Source of the DNA: Kangiellaceae bacterium | GTDB lineage: Bacteria; Pseudomonadota; Gammaproteobacteria; Enterobacterales; Kangiellaceae | Reading direction: 5' to 3' | Assembly (NCBI GenBank): GCA_019090895.1 | Contig: JAHRVB010000042.1 | Location: 1-64,000 of the forward strand | Length of the DNA stretch: 64,000 nucleotides | Shown here: positions 33,605 through 45,073 of the stretch, piece after piece | How positions within the stretch are numbered: position 1 is the stretch's first letter | How the letters are laid out: each line of letters begins with the position of its first letter | Notes under the pieces: model-generated | What the model was told of the DNA's origin: nothing | Databases searched by the model: none | Seen by the model: the letters and a program-made list of their open reading frames with translations, nothing else | Made by a program: the position numbers and the translations under genes

Positions 33605-34239
33605 TAGTCGGCGTCCTCTACTTGCTCAGGCTTCCAACTACGGATTGCCCAAATCAAAAAACCAATAATAAAAAATGCACTTGGCGGCATTAACATCAAA
33701 CCGTTGGCTTCATACCAGCCCCCGTTCTTAACCGGATTTAAGATGGTGTAGCCTAAAATGCTACCCGAACCAAATAACTCTCTAATCACAGCAACTGAAA
33801 TTAAGATGACCGAATAACCAAGACCGTTACCAATACCATCAAAGAAACTCATTACTGGGCCGTTCTTCATTGCATAGGCTTCAGCGCGTCCCATAACGAT
33901 ACAGTTGGTAATAATTAACCCAACAAACACCGACATTTGCTTCGCTGTTTGGAAGGCATAAGCTTTTAATACCTGATCAACCACGATGACCAATGAAGCA
34001 ATAATTGTCATTTGAACGATGATACGAATGCTTGACGGAATTTGAGTTCTAATCAAACTGATAAGTAAATTGGAAAACGCGGTGACAACGGTGAGTGCCA
34101 TACACATGACTAATGCCGTTTCTAGTTTAGTCGTTACTGCTAGCGCACTACAAACTCCCAATACCTGCAAGGCAATCGGATTATTGTCCCAAACGGGCTT
34201 TAGGATAACGTCCTTTAATTCTTTAGTATCGATAGCCAT
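33604..34239 (-). CDS. nqrD: Na+-NQR subunit D
   Basis: Membrane partner of NqrE, 211 residues, six spans. It has [17 protein letters not shown] and [13 protein letters not shown], the cysteine half-helices equivalent to those in NqrE, which together bind the iron centre on the electron path. [12 protein letters not shown] is a further family motif. The gene overlaps its neighbours by single bases on both sides. Confidence 0.97.
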   Translation of the reverse strand: MAIDTKELKDVILKPVWDNNPIALQVLGVCSALAVTTKLETALVMCMALTVVTAFSNLLISLIRTQIPSSIRIIVQMTIIASLVIVVDQVLKAYAFQTAKQMSVFVGLIITNCIVMGRAEAYAMKNGPVMSFFDGIGNGLGYSVILISVAVIRELFGSGSILGYTILNPVKNGGWYEANGLMLMPPSAFFIIGFLIWAIRSWKPEQVEDAD

Positions 34240-35000
34240 TATGCTTCTCCGTTTTTAACATCAAGACGAGAAAGGAATCGACCAAAACCATCTTCACTTA
34301 ACCAGTAGTCAAGCATATTTTGGATGCCGCGAGTAGTCATGGTTGCACCGGATAAGCCATCAACTTCAAATTCATTTTTTGGGATGGTTTTTACTAAAGT
34401 AAGCGCAGGCTCACCATCGCTATTCATTAGTTTTTTACCATTCCATAAAGCTAACCAAAGAGGATTTTCAACTTCACCACCAAGACCAGCTGTTTCGCCT
34501 TGCTCATAAAACTTTAATCCAACGACTGTTTGCTTATCAGCTTCAAGGGCGATAAAACCATACAATGTTGAAAATAGTCCTTTACCGTGAATGGGTAAGA
34601 TAATGGTATCTACTTTTTGTTGGTCTTTTACTAAATAAACTTTAGCAATTTTTGAACGACGCCCAATTTTAGCTAAATCATTTTCGATTTCTACGCTCAA
34701 TTCCGAGGTCTTAGCGGCCCTTCGTTGGTCGAAGGATTGAGGGTTATCGAGCTCAATAAATTTGCCAGTATCTAAGTCGACAAACTTTTGTTCGATATTG
34801 GCAAAAGCTGTTTCGATATCTGTATCTGCTTTTAGCAAATTAGCGGCGACCAAAACATTCTTCTTTTTATCGAGAGAAGCATTAATAATTTGCTTCTCTT
34901 TTAAAACAACGGCGGCACTAGAAACAATAACAGAACAAACTAAACAGAGCGTTACAGCGACTAATAGCGTTTTTGCGAATGACTCATTCTTAGCTGACAT
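34239..35000 (-). CDS. nqrC: Na+-NQR subunit C
   Basis: Periplasmic FMN-carrying subunit with one N-terminal membrane helix. The ATG at 35000 gives 253 residues starting [16 protein letters not shown]; the frame is open to 35084 but that part lies inside nqrB. The covalent FMN site is the threonine of LSGATMTT near the C-terminus; [11 protein letters not shown]-like spacing is seen as [14 protein letters not shown]. It overlaps the end of nqrB by 11 bases. Confidence 0.96.
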   Translation of the reverse strand: MSAKNESFAKTLLVAVTLCLVCSVIVSSAAVVLKEKQIINASLDKKKNVLVAANLLKADTDIETAFANIEQKFVDLDTGKFIELDNPQSFDQRRAAKTSELSVEIENDLAKIGRRSKIAKVYLVKDQQKVDTIILPIHGKGLFSTLYGFIALEADKQTVVGLKFYEQGETAGLGGEVENPLWLALWNGKKLMNSDGEPALTLVKTIPKNEFEVDGLSGATMTTRGIQNMLDYWLSEDGFGRFLSRLDVKNGEA

Positions 35001-36201
35001 AACGCTTAGCCCTCCTCTTAATATTCGCTTGAACCACAAAGTGGTCGATAAGCGGGGCAAATAAATTAGCAAACAAAATAGCAAGCATCATCCCTTCTGG
35101 GTATGCTGGGTTAACGACTCTGATCATTACACACATAAAGCCAATCAAAAATCCAAAGTACCACTTACCTTTATTAGTGAGTGATGCTGATACAGGGTCT
35201 GTTGCCATAAACATCATGCCGAAAGCAAAACCACCGGTCACTAAGTGCCAGTGCCAGGGCATTTCGAACATTGCATTGGTTTCACTTCCCACCCAATTTA
35301 GCAGCGAAGCAGTAGCAACCATGCCGACAAATACCGCGAGGATAATTCTGAAGGAAGCTATTTTTAAATAGGCAAGTAACAACCCACCGATAAGTATCAT
35401 CAGTGTGGAAACTTCACCAATCGATCCTGGAACAAACCCATAAAAGGAATCCCACCAACTTTCAGTGAAACCATAATCAATGGTTCCAACAGCTGCCGCA
35501 GCACTAGCTGCTAGTGGAGTTGCACCGGAATAACCGTCCACAACATTCCAAACTTCACCAGACATATCGCCAGGGTAAGCGAAAAACAAAAATGCACGAC
35601 CTGCAAGTGCAGGGTTTAAGAAATTTTTACCTGTACCGCCAAAAACTTCCTTCGCAACCACGACACCAAAGCTAATCCCAAGGGCGACTTGCCATAGAGG
35701 AATATCTGGTGGAAGAATAAGAGCGAATAGGATAGAAGTAACAAAGAACCCTTCGTTAATCTCATGCCCGCGTATTGAAGCGAACAAGACTTCCCAGAAT
35801 CCACCAACTATAAAAGCTGTTGCATAGATAGGAACGAAATAAAGTGCGCCAATAAACATTGAACTAAGTACATTGGTCGAGTATTCAGCGCCAAAAAGGG
35901 CCATAACCCAACCACGCATTCCGCCTAATTCAGTCACACCGGTGGTTGCCATTGCATCGACGGTTTGAAGACCGACGTTATACATTCCCCAAAACATTGC
36001 TGGAAAAGTACACGCCCAAACGAAGATCATAATTCGTTTTAAATCGATACTGTCTCTTACATGTGACGCACTGCGAGTGACATAACCTGGGGTGTATAAA
36101 ATGGTGGTTGCTGCTTCGTATAGAGCATACCATTTTTCGTATTTACCACCTTTCTCAAAATGAGGTTCTAGGTGGTCGAGATATTCGCGTAAACTTTTCA
36201 T
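34990..36201 (-). CDS. nqrB: Na+-NQR subunit B
   Basis: Main Na+-translocating membrane subunit, 403 residues, about ten spans. The covalent FMN threonine is in YSGATPLAA, attached by ApbE. Other family motifs are [21 protein letters not shown] and [17 protein letters not shown], and it ends in a basic tail ([11 protein letters not shown]). The gene abuts nqrA (its ATG overlaps the nqrA stop) and overlaps nqrC. Confidence 0.97.
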   Translation of the reverse strand: MKSLREYLDHLEPHFEKGGKYEKWYALYEAATTILYTPGYVTRSASHVRDSIDLKRIMIFVWACTFPAMFWGMYNVGLQTVDAMATTGVTELGGMRGWVMALFGAEYSTNVLSSMFIGALYFVPIYATAFIVGGFWEVLFASIRGHEINEGFFVTSILFALILPPDIPLWQVALGISFGVVVAKEVFGGTGKNFLNPALAGRAFLFFAYPGDMSGEVWNVVDGYSGATPLAASAAAAVGTIDYGFTESWWDSFYGFVPGSIGEVSTLMILIGGLLLAYLKIASFRIILAVFVGMVATASLLNWVGSETNAMFEMPWHWHLVTGGFAFGMMFMATDPVSASLTNKGKWYFGFLIGFMCVMIRVVNPAYPEGMMLAILFANLFAPLIDHFVVQANIKRRAKRYVS

Positions 36202-37547
36202 TAACCTTCCTTCTCAATGGTGTTAAGCACATCACGGAGGATGGGGCCGTATTCATATTTTCCTGGGCATGCAAAAGTACATAATGCCAAGTCTTCTTCA
36301 TCAAATTCTAAACAGCCAAGTTGTTGAGCTGTATCAGTGTCGCCGACAACCAGTGCTCTAAGCAATTGAGTTGGCAATATATCCCAAGGCATTACTCGCT
36401 CGTAACTTCCTATCGGCATGATCGCTCGCTCACTTCCATGAGTGGAAGTATGCATATCAAATTGCTTGCTTTTATTAAGATGAGAAATAAAGGCGCGAGT
36501 GACGGAGAATTTATCGGTACCGATTTGTAACCAACCAAATAGTTCTTTTTCGCGACCTTCGGCCAAAATGCTAACTTGGTTATGGTATCGGCCTAAATAA
36601 TCTCGATGATGAACAGCAATGTGGCCGTTGAAAACAGAACCGGAAATGACACGTTCGTCGTTCGATTCGATTTGATCTTTTAGCAACTCAGACAAGTTTG
36701 CGCCTTGCACTGTACGAACCAATCGTGGTTCTTTTACCAGCGGACCGGCTAGAGATACTACTCGCTCAGGATTTAGTCGACCAGTTGTAAATAGTTCGCC
36801 GATGGCGATAACTTCTTGATAACCAATATGCCATACGCTTCTTTCAGCATTAACAGGCTTCAAGAAATGAATATGAGTACCAACGTTTCCTGCAGGGTGA
36901 ACGCCAGAAAACGATTGATAATTAGCCACATCGTTTTTGGCTAACTTTTCAGCCGATTCGGAACCATTATGAGTGACAAATAACTCACCTTCCGTGAGGT
37001 GCTTAAGTACACTTAAACCGTTATTAAATTGTTCGATTCTCTCGGCTATGATGACGGTTGGGTCGGCGGCGAGTGGATTAGTATCCATAATTGAAACAAA
37101 TATTGCCGCGGGCTGGGCGTCGATTGCTGGCACTTTGCTTTGAGGGCGCGTTCGTAGCGAGGGCCAAAGACCGGATTCAACTAAATTGTTAACCACTTGC
37201 TCTCGATTAAGCTGGTTAAGTTGCTCTGCACTGTACTTCTCAAACTCTACATAGTCGTCGCCTTTTGCTTCTACACTGACGGATAAGAGTTTTCGTTTGG
37301 CACCGCGATTGATTGCTTTTACCGTACCACTAATCGGTGAGGTAAATTTAACACCCACATTAGCTTTATCTGTCCACAACACATCGCCTCTTTTCACTTG
37401 GTGACCAAGGCGGATTTGCATTGATGGTTTTAATCCCAAATAGTCTTCACCCAACAGGGCGACTTCAGAAATAGGAGGACCGTCGGTTATTGATTGCTTA
37501 GGCTCTCCTGAGATCGGCAGATCTAAGCCTTTTTTTATCTTAATCAT
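36201..37547 (-). CDS. nqrA: Na+-NQR subunit A
   Basis: Cytoplasmic subunit associated with ubiquinone reduction, 448 residues. It starts [16 protein letters not shown] and contains [45 protein letters not shown] and the C-terminal [20 protein letters not shown]. All are standard NqrA signatures. It is the first gene of the six-gene operon; a candidate promoter lies about 170 bases upstream. Confidence 0.97.
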   Translation of the reverse strand: MIKIKKGLDLPISGEPKQSITDGPPISEVALLGEDYLGLKPSMQIRLGHQVKRGDVLWTDKANVGVKFTSPISGTVKAINRGAKRKLLSVSVEAKGDDYVEFEKYSAEQLNQLNREQVVNNLVESGLWPSLRTRPQSKVPAIDAQPAAIFVSIMDTNPLAADPTVIIAERIEQFNNGLSVLKHLTEGELFVTHNGSESAEKLAKNDVANYQSFSGVHPAGNVGTHIHFLKPVNAERSVWHIGYQEVIAIGELFTTGRLNPERVVSLAGPLVKEPRLVRTVQGANLSELLKDQIESNDERVISGSVFNGHIAVHHRDYLGRYHNQVSILAEGREKELFGWLQIGTDKFSVTRAFISHLNKSKQFDMHTSTHGSERAIMPIGSYERVMPWDILPTQLLRALVVGDTDTAQQLGCLEFDEEDLALCTFACPGKYEYGPILRDVLNTIEKEG

Positions 37548-38165
37548 AGAATTTTCAGTGGTTTCGTATGTTTAGGTTCTAATCAAACAACTATAGTTGA
37601 GAACAGCTAATAATGCTTAAATTATAGCCATTTAAGGCCAGTTCACTTACGCCCAAGAGAGACTTCTAAAGCTCCCAAAATACCGCAGTAAATGTACCGA
37701 TATTTGGACGCGCGTATTATACGGGGTTCGTTGGATATTTGACCAGCTTAAATCCACAAATATTAAGTCAAAAAGTTGGTTACCAGTCTGGATAATCGGC
37801 TGCGGTTTTGATTACCCAGCATTTTATTCATCTCTAATTCTTCTAAAGCGGGTATAAGTCTTGATAAATAGCCCTTAACTAACTGATATTGGTATCAAAA
37901 GATGAATGAAATGGCCGACTTTTTTATGCGTATCTTTTTATTTGCACTATATTTTAGATAACAAAGGGCGAATGTGGTCATAGTCGCGTCAACATAGCCG
38001 TATCTAAGCAGAATTAAGTCAATCTAATTGTGGTTAAAAAAGGATAAATCGAATTTTTACTTTAATAAATGCGAGTCATCAAAAAAAAGACTTGCGCCGA
38101 CTGCTCTTCACAAAGAGTTTGGCTCATTCAAATATTATCAACAGATTTGCTGAGGTTGTTAGTTG
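37548..38165. other. Intergenic region between nqrA and the GGDEF-EAL gene
   Basis: About 620 bases shared by two divergent genes. It holds the nqr promoter candidate, a small inverted repeat TGATA-TTGG-TATCA near 37884, and AT-rich sequence. ORFs inside are short and unsupported. The promoter of the plus-strand gene was not identified. Confidence 0.4.
37716..37745 (-). promoter_or_regulatory. Sigma-70-type promoter candidate for the nqr operon
   Basis: On the minus strand a perfect -10 TATAAT (37721-37716) lies 18 bases from a -35-like TGGTCA (37745-37740), pointing towards nqrA. It implies an untranslated leader of about 160 bases. The spacer ends in a C-rich run; no operator was recognised. 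Confidence 0.5.
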
Positions 38166-40235
38166 ATGTATTGGCAGCGCTCCATAAAGAATCAATTATT
38201 GATGATTATTTTGTCGATCTGTATTGTTTCTTTGGGAATGGGCGTCCTCGTTATTGGCATAAACTATTATCAGAATAACAAGAGCGCAATGGTAGCTGAT
38301 TCAATCTCGCAGGCCCACTTACTCGTAGAAAACGTTAAATCTTCAGGGGCAATCAATAATCCAGAAATTGCACAGCGTGTTTTGGCTGCAACCGTTTTGG
38401 ACGATAGTTCCGGCGCAGCCCTTTTTGACGCTATCGGTAGAAAGTTGGCTACTAGAGATGGTGATGGTGCTGCCTATATTAGCGAAGTAGAATTTAAGAC
38501 TGCTAACGAACACTACTGGGGAGGTGACTATCTCTATGTTTGGGAGACTGTTGAAATAGCCGATGAGTTAAAAGGGGTTATTTACCTTAAATTATCGACT
38601 AAAGTGTTTGACGATAAAATTCGCACCTATTCAATTACCAGCTTAATGATATTAGCGGTGTTACTAGCAGCAACTTATTTAGTGGCATCCAGAATGCAAA
38701 AGCGTATATCCGAGCGATTGGTTGAATTGGATACAATCAGCAGAGAAGTCAGTCAAAGCGGCAATTATTCTATAAGAGTACCTCGCTACGGCGATGATGA
38801 AATAGGGTCGTTAGCACGTTCATTTAATTCAATGCTAGAAACCATTGAGGAAAATCAGTTAGAGCGTGATAAAGCTAATGAAGCTCTTCATTTAAATCGT
38901 AGGCGACTAGAGCGAGCGGTGAAAGACTTACAGTATTTAGCAAACTACGATTCACTTACACAGTTGCCTAACCGAGCCCTTTGCATGGACCGAATTAAGT
39001 ATGCACTCAAGGGGGCTGCTCGAGCGCATTCATCGGTCGCAGTGTTATTTCTGGATTTAGATCATTTCAAAGATGTCAATGATTCGTTAGGTCATGCGGT
39101 TGGCGATCAATTGTTAAAAGCAACCAGTCAACGGTTAACCGAAAAAATTCGTTCTGAGGATACCTTAGCTAGGTTAGGCGGTGATGAATTTGTCATTATT
39201 CTCAATCATATTCAAGATACCGAAAACGTCATTGATGTTGTGGAGAAAATCGTTAAAAGCTTCGAACACCCGTTTAAGCTGTCGAATTACGAGGTCAATA
39301 CGACAGTTAGTATTGGTGTGTGCTTGTACCCTGGCGATGGGAGCGACGTAGACTCGCTAATGAAAGCCGCTGATGCTGCCATGTATAAAGCCAAAGAAGT
39401 GGGACGAAATACTTATGAGTTTTACCAGTCAGAATTAAATCATCTTGCAACGAGAAGGCATCAATTGGCAAATGAGTTAAGAGGTGCGATTAAGAATAAA
39501 GAGTTGTTTCTGATGTTTCAGCCACAATTGAACCTAAAGAAGAACCAGATATCAGGTGCAGAGGTTCTGCTACGCTGGCGCAGTCAAGTGCTGGGCAATA
39601 TTAGTCCTGCTGAGTTTATTCCGATCGCAGAGAGCACTGGATTAATAAAAGAGATAGGCGAATGGGTATTAGAAAATACCTGCAAGACATTGGTTCGATG
39701 TTTAGCGGAAGGGATCAATATAAGATTAGCGGTAAACCTCTCCGCTATCCAATTTAAGCAAGCTGATCTCGCCGCTCAAATCGCCTCAGTTTTGCGGAAA
39801 TACAAGATTCCGCCAAAACATTTAGAAGTAGAGATCACTGAAAGTATGTTGATGCGGGATGTAGAAAAAGCGATTCAAGCGCTAGAGAAGATAAAGGAAA
39901 TGCAAATACGCATCGCAATCGACGACTTTGGGACTGGCTATTCATCACTTTCCTACCTACGGCGTTTCCCTCTCGACGCGCTAAAAGTCGACCAATCGTT
40001 CGTTGATGAGTTGGTGGTTGATAATGACGATACCGCCATTACTCTCGCGATTATATCAATGGCAAAAAGTTTAAGACTTGAAGTGGTTGCAGAGGGAGTA
40101 GAAACTGCCCAACAACTGGAATTCTTAAGAGAAAATAATTGTGATGATATTCAAGGATATCATTTCTCTAGACCGATTGAAGAAGAAGAGTTCAAGGCCT
40201 TTATTAAAGCGCATCGGGCGAACCAACCGGGTTAA
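38166..40235 (+). CDS. Membrane GGDEF-EAL protein with periplasmic sensor and HAMP
   Basis: Predicted inner-membrane c-di-GMP enzyme of 689 residues. Order: membrane span (about 8-33), a periplasmic sensor of about 115 residues of the CHASE8-like type (AALFDAIGRKLATRD), a second span (about 155-175), HAMP (MQKRISERLVELD to RSFNSMLETIEEN), GGDEF (GGDEF at 338-342 with RSED inhibitory site) and EAL. The EAL motif reads EVL, a tolerated variant; VEITESML, DDFGTGYSSL, the lysine in LKVDQS and VAEGVE are kept, so phosphodiesterase activity is likely. The ATG at 38166 has GAGG ten bases upstream. Confidence 0.9.
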   Translation: MYWQRSIKNQLLMIILSICIVSLGMGVLVIGINYYQNNKSAMVADSISQAHLLVENVKSSGAINNPEIAQRVLAATVLDDSSGAALFDAIGRKLATRDGDGAAYISEVEFKTANEHYWGGDYLYVWETVEIADELKGVIYLKLSTKVFDDKIRTYSITSLMILAVLLAATYLVASRMQKRISERLVELDTISREVSQSGNYSIRVPRYGDDEIGSLARSFNSMLETIEENQLERDKANEALHLNRRRLERAVKDLQYLANYDSLTQLPNRALCMDRIKYALKGAARAHSSVAVLFLDLDHFKDVNDSLGHAVGDQLLKATSQRLTEKIRSEDTLARLGGDEFVIILNHIQDTENVIDVVEKIVKSFEHPFKLSNYEVNTTVSIGVCLYPGDGSDVDSLMKAADAAMYKAKEVGRNTYEFYQSELNHLATRRHQLANELRGAIKNKELFLMFQPQLNLKKNQISGAEVLLRWRSQVLGNISPAEFIPIAESTGLIKEIGEWVLENTCKTLVRCLAEGINIRLAVNLSAIQFKQADLAAQIASVLRKYKIPPKHLEVEITESMLMRDVEKAIQALEKIKEMQIRIAIDDFGTGYSSLSYLRRFPLDALKVDQSFVDELVVDNDDTAITLAIISMAKSLRLEVVAEGVETAQQLEFLRENNCDDIQGYHFSRPIEEEEFKAFIKAHRANQPG

Positions 40236-40396
40236 TTCAAAAAATGTTGTGATTCTTTAACGCAGAGTTAACGGATACAGCTATTTCGCGCAGCAGTCGA
40301 TTCTCAAAAATCAGTTGAATCTAACGAAACAGTCAGGTAAGATTTGCGCCCTTTTGCGCGTGGTATGATTTTAATTTATTGGAAGTTCCAGATAAT

Positions 40397-41158
40397 ATGA
40401 GCGGTATACGAAAAAAACTCATTGCTGGGAACTGGAAAATGAACGCTAACCGTTCCGAGGCAATTCAGCTGGCAAGTGAAGTGATGGCTACCTTTGTCCG
40501 TTCGGATAATACGAATTTGGTGATTTGTGTACCTGCAATTCATTTGGCGGACATTAGCAAATTGGTGGCTCACAGCCATGTCATGCTCGGCGCCCAAGAT
40601 GGGCACTGGCAAGAAAAAGGCGCGTATACAGGCGAAATAAGCTGTAATATGCTTCCCGACTACCAAGTAGAATACGTTTTGGTTGGGCACTCTGAACGAA
40701 GAGAAATGTTTGCAGATAGCAATCAAAGAGTGGCAAAGAAGTACACCGCGGCTTTAAATAACGGACTCACGCCCATATTATGTATTGGCGAGACTTTAGA
40801 GCAACGCGAGCAAGACAGGACAATTGAAGTTTTAACAGCGCAATTGCAGTCTGTTATTGATTTTGCAGGAATTGATACTTTATCGAAAGCCTGCTTAGCT
40901 TACGAACCCATTTGGGCGATAGGGACCGGTAAAACAGCCAGTCCTCAACAGGCGCAACACGTACATCAATCTCTTAGAGAATTGATAGCAAGTAAAAGCG
41001 AGTCAATTGCGACTCAGTTACAGATATTATATGGCGGCAGCATGAATGCTGGGAATGCTAAGGAACTATTAGCGCAACCTGATATTGATGGCGGCTTAAT
41101 TGGCGGAGCTTCATTGAAGGCCGAAGACTTTTTAGAGATTTATTCTGCAGCGGGATAA
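40397..41158 (+). CDS. tpiA: Triosephosphate isomerase
   Basis: Interconverts dihydroxyacetone phosphate and glyceraldehyde 3-phosphate. From the ATG at 40397 the 253 residues start MSGIRKKLIAGNWKMN with the active-site Asn and Lys, followed by the electrophilic His in VLVGHSERR, the catalytic Glu in AYEPIWAIGTG and the phosphate loop LYGGSMNAGNAKE. The frame extends six residues upstream through a TTG without support. It lies five bases before secG, the common gammaproteobacterial order. Confidence 0.97.
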   Translation: MSGIRKKLIAGNWKMNANRSEAIQLASEVMATFVRSDNTNLVICVPAIHLADISKLVAHSHVMLGAQDGHWQEKGAYTGEISCNMLPDYQVEYVLVGHSERREMFADSNQRVAKKYTAALNNGLTPILCIGETLEQREQDRTIEVLTAQLQSVIDFAGIDTLSKACLAYEPIWAIGTGKTASPQQAQHVHQSLRELIASKSESIATQLQILYGGSMNAGNAKELLAQPDIDGGLIGGASLKAEDFLEIYSAAG

Positions 41159-41163
41159 AAAAT

Positions 41164-41631
41164 ATGCAAGAAACAATATTAATCGTTTACCTAGTAGTAG
41201 CAATTGCCTTAGTTGGAATCATTTTACTGCAACAAGGAAAAGGCGCAGAAATGGGTGCATCTTTTGGAGCCGGTGGTGCTAATACCGTATTTGGCGCAGG
41301 GGGGTCTGGTAATGCATTAACGAAAACGACAACTGTGCTAGCTATTTTATTCTTCGCAATTGCACTAGGAATTAGCTATTTGAATTCAACACCGGTAGTC
41401 GTGGTTGATGAAATTTATGGTGATGCACCAGTTACTGAAAAGAAAAGTTTGGAATCTGAGTTGCCGCAGGCTGATGAAGCAGCGAAAAGCGGACTCGAAG
41501 CAGAACTTCCTCCAGCAGAAAAAATTGAAGAAGTAGGTGCCGCGGCAGCAGAAGCGACTGATAAATTGGAAGCTGAATCAATTGAAAAGACTGAACAAGC
41601 TGAAACAAAACAAGAAGATGATAAAAACTAG
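41164..41631 (+). CDS. secG: Preprotein translocase subunit SecG with extended acidic tail
   Basis: Small subunit of the SecYEG channel. Two membrane spans (about 4-24 and 55-75) flank the conserved GAEMGASFGAGGANTVFGAGGSGN loop of the family (shown in part as GAEMGASFGAGGANTVFG). The protein is 155 residues, against about 110 in E. coli; the extra length is an Ala/Glu-rich acidic tail with repeated motifs (SELPQADEAA, AELPPAEK). Such tails vary between species. The tRNA-Leu gene follows. Confidence 0.94.
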   Translation: MQETILIVYLVVAIALVGIILLQQGKGAEMGASFGAGGANTVFGAGGSGNALTKTTTVLAILFFAIALGISYLNSTPVVVVDEIYGDAPVTEKKSLESELPQADEAAKSGLEAELPPAEKIEEVGAAAAEATDKLEAESIEKTEQAETKQEDDKN

Positions 41632-41759
41632 TCTTTTCCTTAATGCTAGAGTTGGTTGAATCCAAAATAAGATTTGCTCAGTGGAAGAATCAATTATCTA
41701 AATCAGTTCAAAATATAATTGATAGCTGTTAAACATAAGAAATATAGATTTAGTAATGC

Positions 41760-41845
41760 GCGGATGTGGCGGAATTGGTAGACGCGCCATCTTGAGGGGG
41801 TGGTGAGCAATGCTCGTGTGGGTTCAAGTCCCACCATCCGCACCA
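41760..41845 (+). tRNA. tRNA-Leu(GAG)
   Basis: An 86-nt class II tRNA. The acceptor stem GCGGATG pairs with CATCCGC, followed by A and encoded CCA. The anticodon stem CCATC/GGTGG encloses loop TTGAGGG, giving anticodon GAG. A long variable arm (TGAGCAATGCTCG region) and T-loop GTTCAAGTC are present. tRNA-Leu(GAG) after secG is the usual gammaproteobacterial order. Confidence 0.97.
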
Positions 41846-41878
41846 CTAAATTTACCAGGAAACGCTACTATCCCAACT

Positions 41879-41917
41879 AAAAAAGGCCAATCATTTGTCA
41901 GTTGGCCTTTTTTATTT
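41879..41917. terminator. Bidirectional terminator between tRNA-Leu and transketolase gene
   Basis: A 12-bp stem (AAAAAAGGCCAA / TTGGCCTTTTTT) with an 11-base loop and T-rich continuation on the plus strand, A-rich on the left side. It can end the tpiA-secG-tRNA transcript and the opposing tal-tkt transcript. Confidence 0.85.
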
Positions 41918-41957
41918 TATTGACTGGCGATATTTTCTAGGTTAACGATGAATGTTC

Positions 41958-43967
41958 TTATTTTGATCTAGCCATTCTCGTCACCGTTTTTACAATATTT
42001 TCTACTGTAAACCCAAAATGCTCTAATAAAACCCCGCCTGGTGCTGATTCACCAAAGGAAGACATACCGATTATTCTCCCCTTTTTGCCAACATATTTGT
42101 GCCAAAAATCTACGTGTGCAGCCTCTATAGCAACTATATTGTCGACCTTGCTTGGTAATACGCTTTCTTTATAAGCATTCGATTGGGCGTCAAAAACGGT
42201 CGTAGATGGCATCGATACAACTCGAACTTTATAGCCTTTTTGAGCAAGTTGTTTAATCGAATTCATCGCCAAACTGACCTCGGAACCAGTAGCTATTAAA
42301 ATACTATCTGGAGTCCCTTCACAATTGCTTAAAATATACCCTCCTTTTGCAATTGCCGCGACTTGATTATCGCTTCTCGATTGATGAGGTAAGTTTTGAC
42401 GGCTAAATATTAAAGCTGTTGGAGCGTTTTGACGTTGGACGGCTGACTGCCAAGCAACGGCTGTTTCAACCGAGTCACATGGACGCCATGTTTCGAGATT
42501 AGGAGTCATTCGTAAGTTAGCTAATTGCTCAATAGGTTGATGGGTTGGACCATCTTCACCTTGCCCAATAGAGTCATGGGTATAAACAAAAATATTTTGA
42601 ATTCCCATCAAGGCAGACATTCTTACCGCATTGCGCGCATATTCCATAAACATTAAAAAAGTCGCACCGTAATTGATGAAACCTCCGTGTAATGAAATAC
42701 CGTTCATAATTCCACTCATTCCAAATTCACGTACTCCGTAGAATATATAATTTCCATTGGCATCTTTTGCATTAATCGCTTTTGAGTTCGAGCACAGGGT
42801 TAAGTTAGAGCCCGCTAAATCGGCGGAGCCACCTAGCAATTCTGGCAGGAGGTATGAGAATGCTTCAATGGTATTTTGTGAGGCTTTACGAGTAGCAATA
42901 TGTAGCCCTTGTCGCTGGCATTGATAAATGAATCCTTCTGATTTAGTGACGAAAGTTTCGGGTAAATATTGGTCGATAACTCTGCGCTGAAATTCGCTGG
43001 CTAGTTGCGGGTGTTTGTTCCGATATTTGCTAAATAACACCTGCCATTGAGTTTGAATTTCATTGCCATTATTGCTTGCATTCCAACCATCATATACTTC
43101 TTGTGGAATCTCAAACGGGGCATGTTGCCAATCTAGATAATTACGAGTGGCGGTAACTTCTTCTTCTCCTAATGGAGCACCATGGCAATTATGGGAGCCA
43201 GACTTGTTCGGTGAACCAAACCCTATGGTGGTCTTACAGCAGATTAATGATGGTTTATCAGTTACGGACTTTGCAACCGTTATAGCATCTTTAATTTGTT
43301 TGGGGTCGTGACCGTCAACATTTTTAATGACGTGCCAATTATAAGACTCGAAGCGAGTAGCTGTATTGTCTGTGAACCAACCTTCAACCTGGCCATCTAT
43401 AGAAATGCCATTGTCATCCCAAAAAGCAATTAGTTTGCCTAGACCTAAGGTGCCAGCAAGTGAGCAAACTTCGTGGGATATACCTTCCATCATGCAACCA
43501 TCACCTAAGAAACAGTAAGTGAAATGATTAACTATCTCTAATTGTTCGCGATTAAAGTGAGCCGCTAGAGTTTTCTCAGCGATCGCCAAACCTACAGCGT
43601 TTGATATGCCGGCCCCTAACGGTCCCGTGGTGGTTTCTACTCCTGCGGTGTATCCAAACTCTGGGTGGCCAGGTGTTTTCGAATGTAATTGACGAAACCG
43701 CTTAAGTTCATCAATGGGTAAATCATATCCTGTTAAGTGTAGCAACGAATAAATAAGCATAGAACCATGTCCATTACTCAACACAAATCGATCGCGATCA
43801 CACCACTTTGGGTCATTTGGATTATGTTTGAGGAAATCATTCCATAAGACTTCCGCAATATCTGCCATACCCATTGGTGCACCGGGATGGCCAGATTTTG
43901 CTTGTTGAACGGCGTCCATACTAAGGGCGCGTATGGCGTTGGCTAGTTTTTTTCTTTGGGAACTCAT
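41958..43967 (-). CDS. tkt: Transketolase
   Basis: Thiamine-diphosphate enzyme moving two-carbon units between pentose and other sugar phosphates. The 669 residues begin with [21 protein letters not shown], have the cofactor motif [18 protein letters not shown] with the closing DDNGIS, and [27 protein letters not shown] in the pyrimidine domain. It follows the transaldolase gene on the same strand after 124 bases. This copy opens the arabinose locus, so it probably serves pentose catabolism; whether it is the only copy in the genome cannot be known from the window. Confidence 0.96.
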   Translation of the reverse strand: MSSQRKKLANAIRALSMDAVQQAKSGHPGAPMGMADIAEVLWNDFLKHNPNDPKWCDRDRFVLSNGHGSMLIYSLLHLTGYDLPIDELKRFRQLHSKTPGHPEFGYTAGVETTTGPLGAGISNAVGLAIAEKTLAAHFNREQLEIVNHFTYCFLGDGCMMEGISHEVCSLAGTLGLGKLIAFWDDNGISIDGQVEGWFTDNTATRFESYNWHVIKNVDGHDPKQIKDAITVAKSVTDKPSLICCKTTIGFGSPNKSGSHNCHGAPLGEEEVTATRNYLDWQHAPFEIPQEVYDGWNASNNGNEIQTQWQVLFSKYRNKHPQLASEFQRRVIDQYLPETFVTKSEGFIYQCQRQGLHIATRKASQNTIEAFSYLLPELLGGSADLAGSNLTLCSNSKAINAKDANGNYIFYGVREFGMSGIMNGISLHGGFINYGATFLMFMEYARNAVRMSALMGIQNIFVYTHDSIGQGEDGPTHQPIEQLANLRMTPNLETWRPCDSVETAVAWQSAVQRQNAPTALIFSRQNLPHQSRSDNQVAAIAKGGYILSNCEGTPDSILIATGSEVSLAMNSIKQLAQKGYKVRVVSMPSTTVFDAQSNAYKESVLPSKVDNIVAIEAAHVDFWHKYVGKKGRIIGMSSFGESAPGGVLLEHFGFTVENIVKTVTRMARSK

Positions 43968-44091
43968 AGATTTATCCTTGCTATTAAATAGGCTCTGTTG
44001 TGGGTCGTCAGCTGCGAGTTTTAATGAGGCTACAAAGCTGCTGTTGTTTTTTAGCCGCTACTGAGGCTACCAGCTAGGCTTTCTTTGAGTT

Positions 44092-45030
44092 TTATTTAAT
44101 CCGGCCGCTGACAAGTTCTTCTAGCAGTCGTTGGTCCTTGGCAAAATTACGAATTCCCTCAGCTAATTTATCGGTAGCCATGGCATTTTCATTTAGTTTC
44201 CAAGCAAAACTAGTTTGTGTTAGTGGATGGTTCTTGGTTGCGGTGTTATCAGATGGTTGGTTAGGAGACAGTTTGGTTATGAGTTCTCCTTCAGTCGTTT
44301 GTAACTCATTAAGTAGTGCTGGCGAGATTGTGAGTAAATCACATCCTGCTAACTCAATAATCTCCTGTGTATTTCTAAAACTAGCACCCATTACTACCGT
44401 TTTGTATGAGTTAGTTTTGTAGTAGTTGTATATGGCTGTCACAGACATGACACCTGGATCGTTCGCACCAAAAAACTCTTTTCCAGCGGTTTTTTTATAC
44501 CAATCTAAAATTCGGCCTACAAAAGGCGATATAAGTGTAATGTTAGCTTCCGCACAAGCGATAGCTTGAGTCATACAAAACAGTAATGTTAAATTACACG
44601 AAATCCCTTCTCTTTCTAGTTGCTCTGCAGCTTTGATTCCTTGCCAAGTTGATGCTAATTTTATCAGCACTCTTTCTTTCGCAATACCTGAATGTTTGTA
44701 CAAGGAAATCAGTTTTCTCCCTTTTTCAATACTCGCTTGTGTATCGAATGATAGTCGTGCATCCACCTCACTGGAAATTCTACCTGGAATGTGCCTTAAG
44801 ATCTCACAACCAAAGTTAACAATCAGTTGGTCACAAATATCATCGATGTTAGTGCCTGCTTTGTCTATGGCGCTGGTAATAAGGTGTTGATATTGCGGTA
44901 ATTTGGCTGCCTGCAATATAAGTGAAGGGTTTGTCGTGGCATCGGTGGGATTCAATGCTTTTATTGAGTCAACATCTCCGCTGTCGGCCACTACGGTGGT
45001 TATTTTTTTTAATTGATCTAGTAAGTTCAT
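44092..45030 (-). CDS. tal: Transaldolase
   Basis: Transfers dihydroxyacetone units between sugar phosphates in the non-oxidative pentose phosphate pathway. From the ATG at 45030 it is 312 residues starting [30 protein letters not shown], the Schiff-base Lys in [12 protein letters not shown] and [13 protein letters not shown] are diagnostic of the TalB group. The frame is open 23 residues further upstream, but that stretch holds the candidate regulator site at 45061-45073 and is unlikely to be translated. Confidence 0.95.
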   Translation of the reverse strand: MNLLDQLKKITTVVADSGDVDSIKALNPTDATTNPSLILQAAKLPQYQHLITSAIDKAGTNIDDICDQLIVNFGCEILRHIPGRISSEVDARLSFDTQASIEKGRKLISLYKHSGIAKERVLIKLASTWQGIKAAEQLEREGISCNLTLLFCMTQAIACAEANITLISPFVGRILDWYKKTAGKEFFGANDPGVMSVTAIYNYYKTNSYKTVVMGASFRNTQEIIELAGCDLLTISPALLNELQTTEGELITKLSPNQPSDNTATKNHPLTQTSFAWKLNENAMATDKLAEGIRNFAKDQRLLEELVSGRIK

Positions 45031-45060
45031 TATATACCTTTTAATTAAATTTTCTATTTG

Positions 45061-45073
45061 TAGTATGATACCA
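45061..45073. promoter_or_regulatory. Candidate GntR operator upstream of the transaldolase gene
   Basis: TAGTATGATACCA is an inverted repeat with one mismatch centred on G, in the form GT-N5-AC seen in operators of FadR-type GntR regulators. It lies 31 bases before the transaldolase start, in the region shared with the divergent GntR gene. Similar half-sites occur at 46053-46066 and 62253-62285. Confidence 0.35.

Noticed and set aside
34998-35084. Upstream extension of nqrC
   Set aside because: The region encodes the C-terminus of NqrB in another frame; NqrC proteins start near the ATG at 35000.
38069-38278. 69-codon ORF overlapping the start of the GGDEF-EAL gene
   Set aside because: It overlaps the well-supported start of the membrane protein in another frame and resembles no known protein.
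43968-44091. Repeated GGCTAC/TAGC words between tal and tkt as a terminator
   Set aside because: The possible stem is interrupted and no T run follows on either strand.
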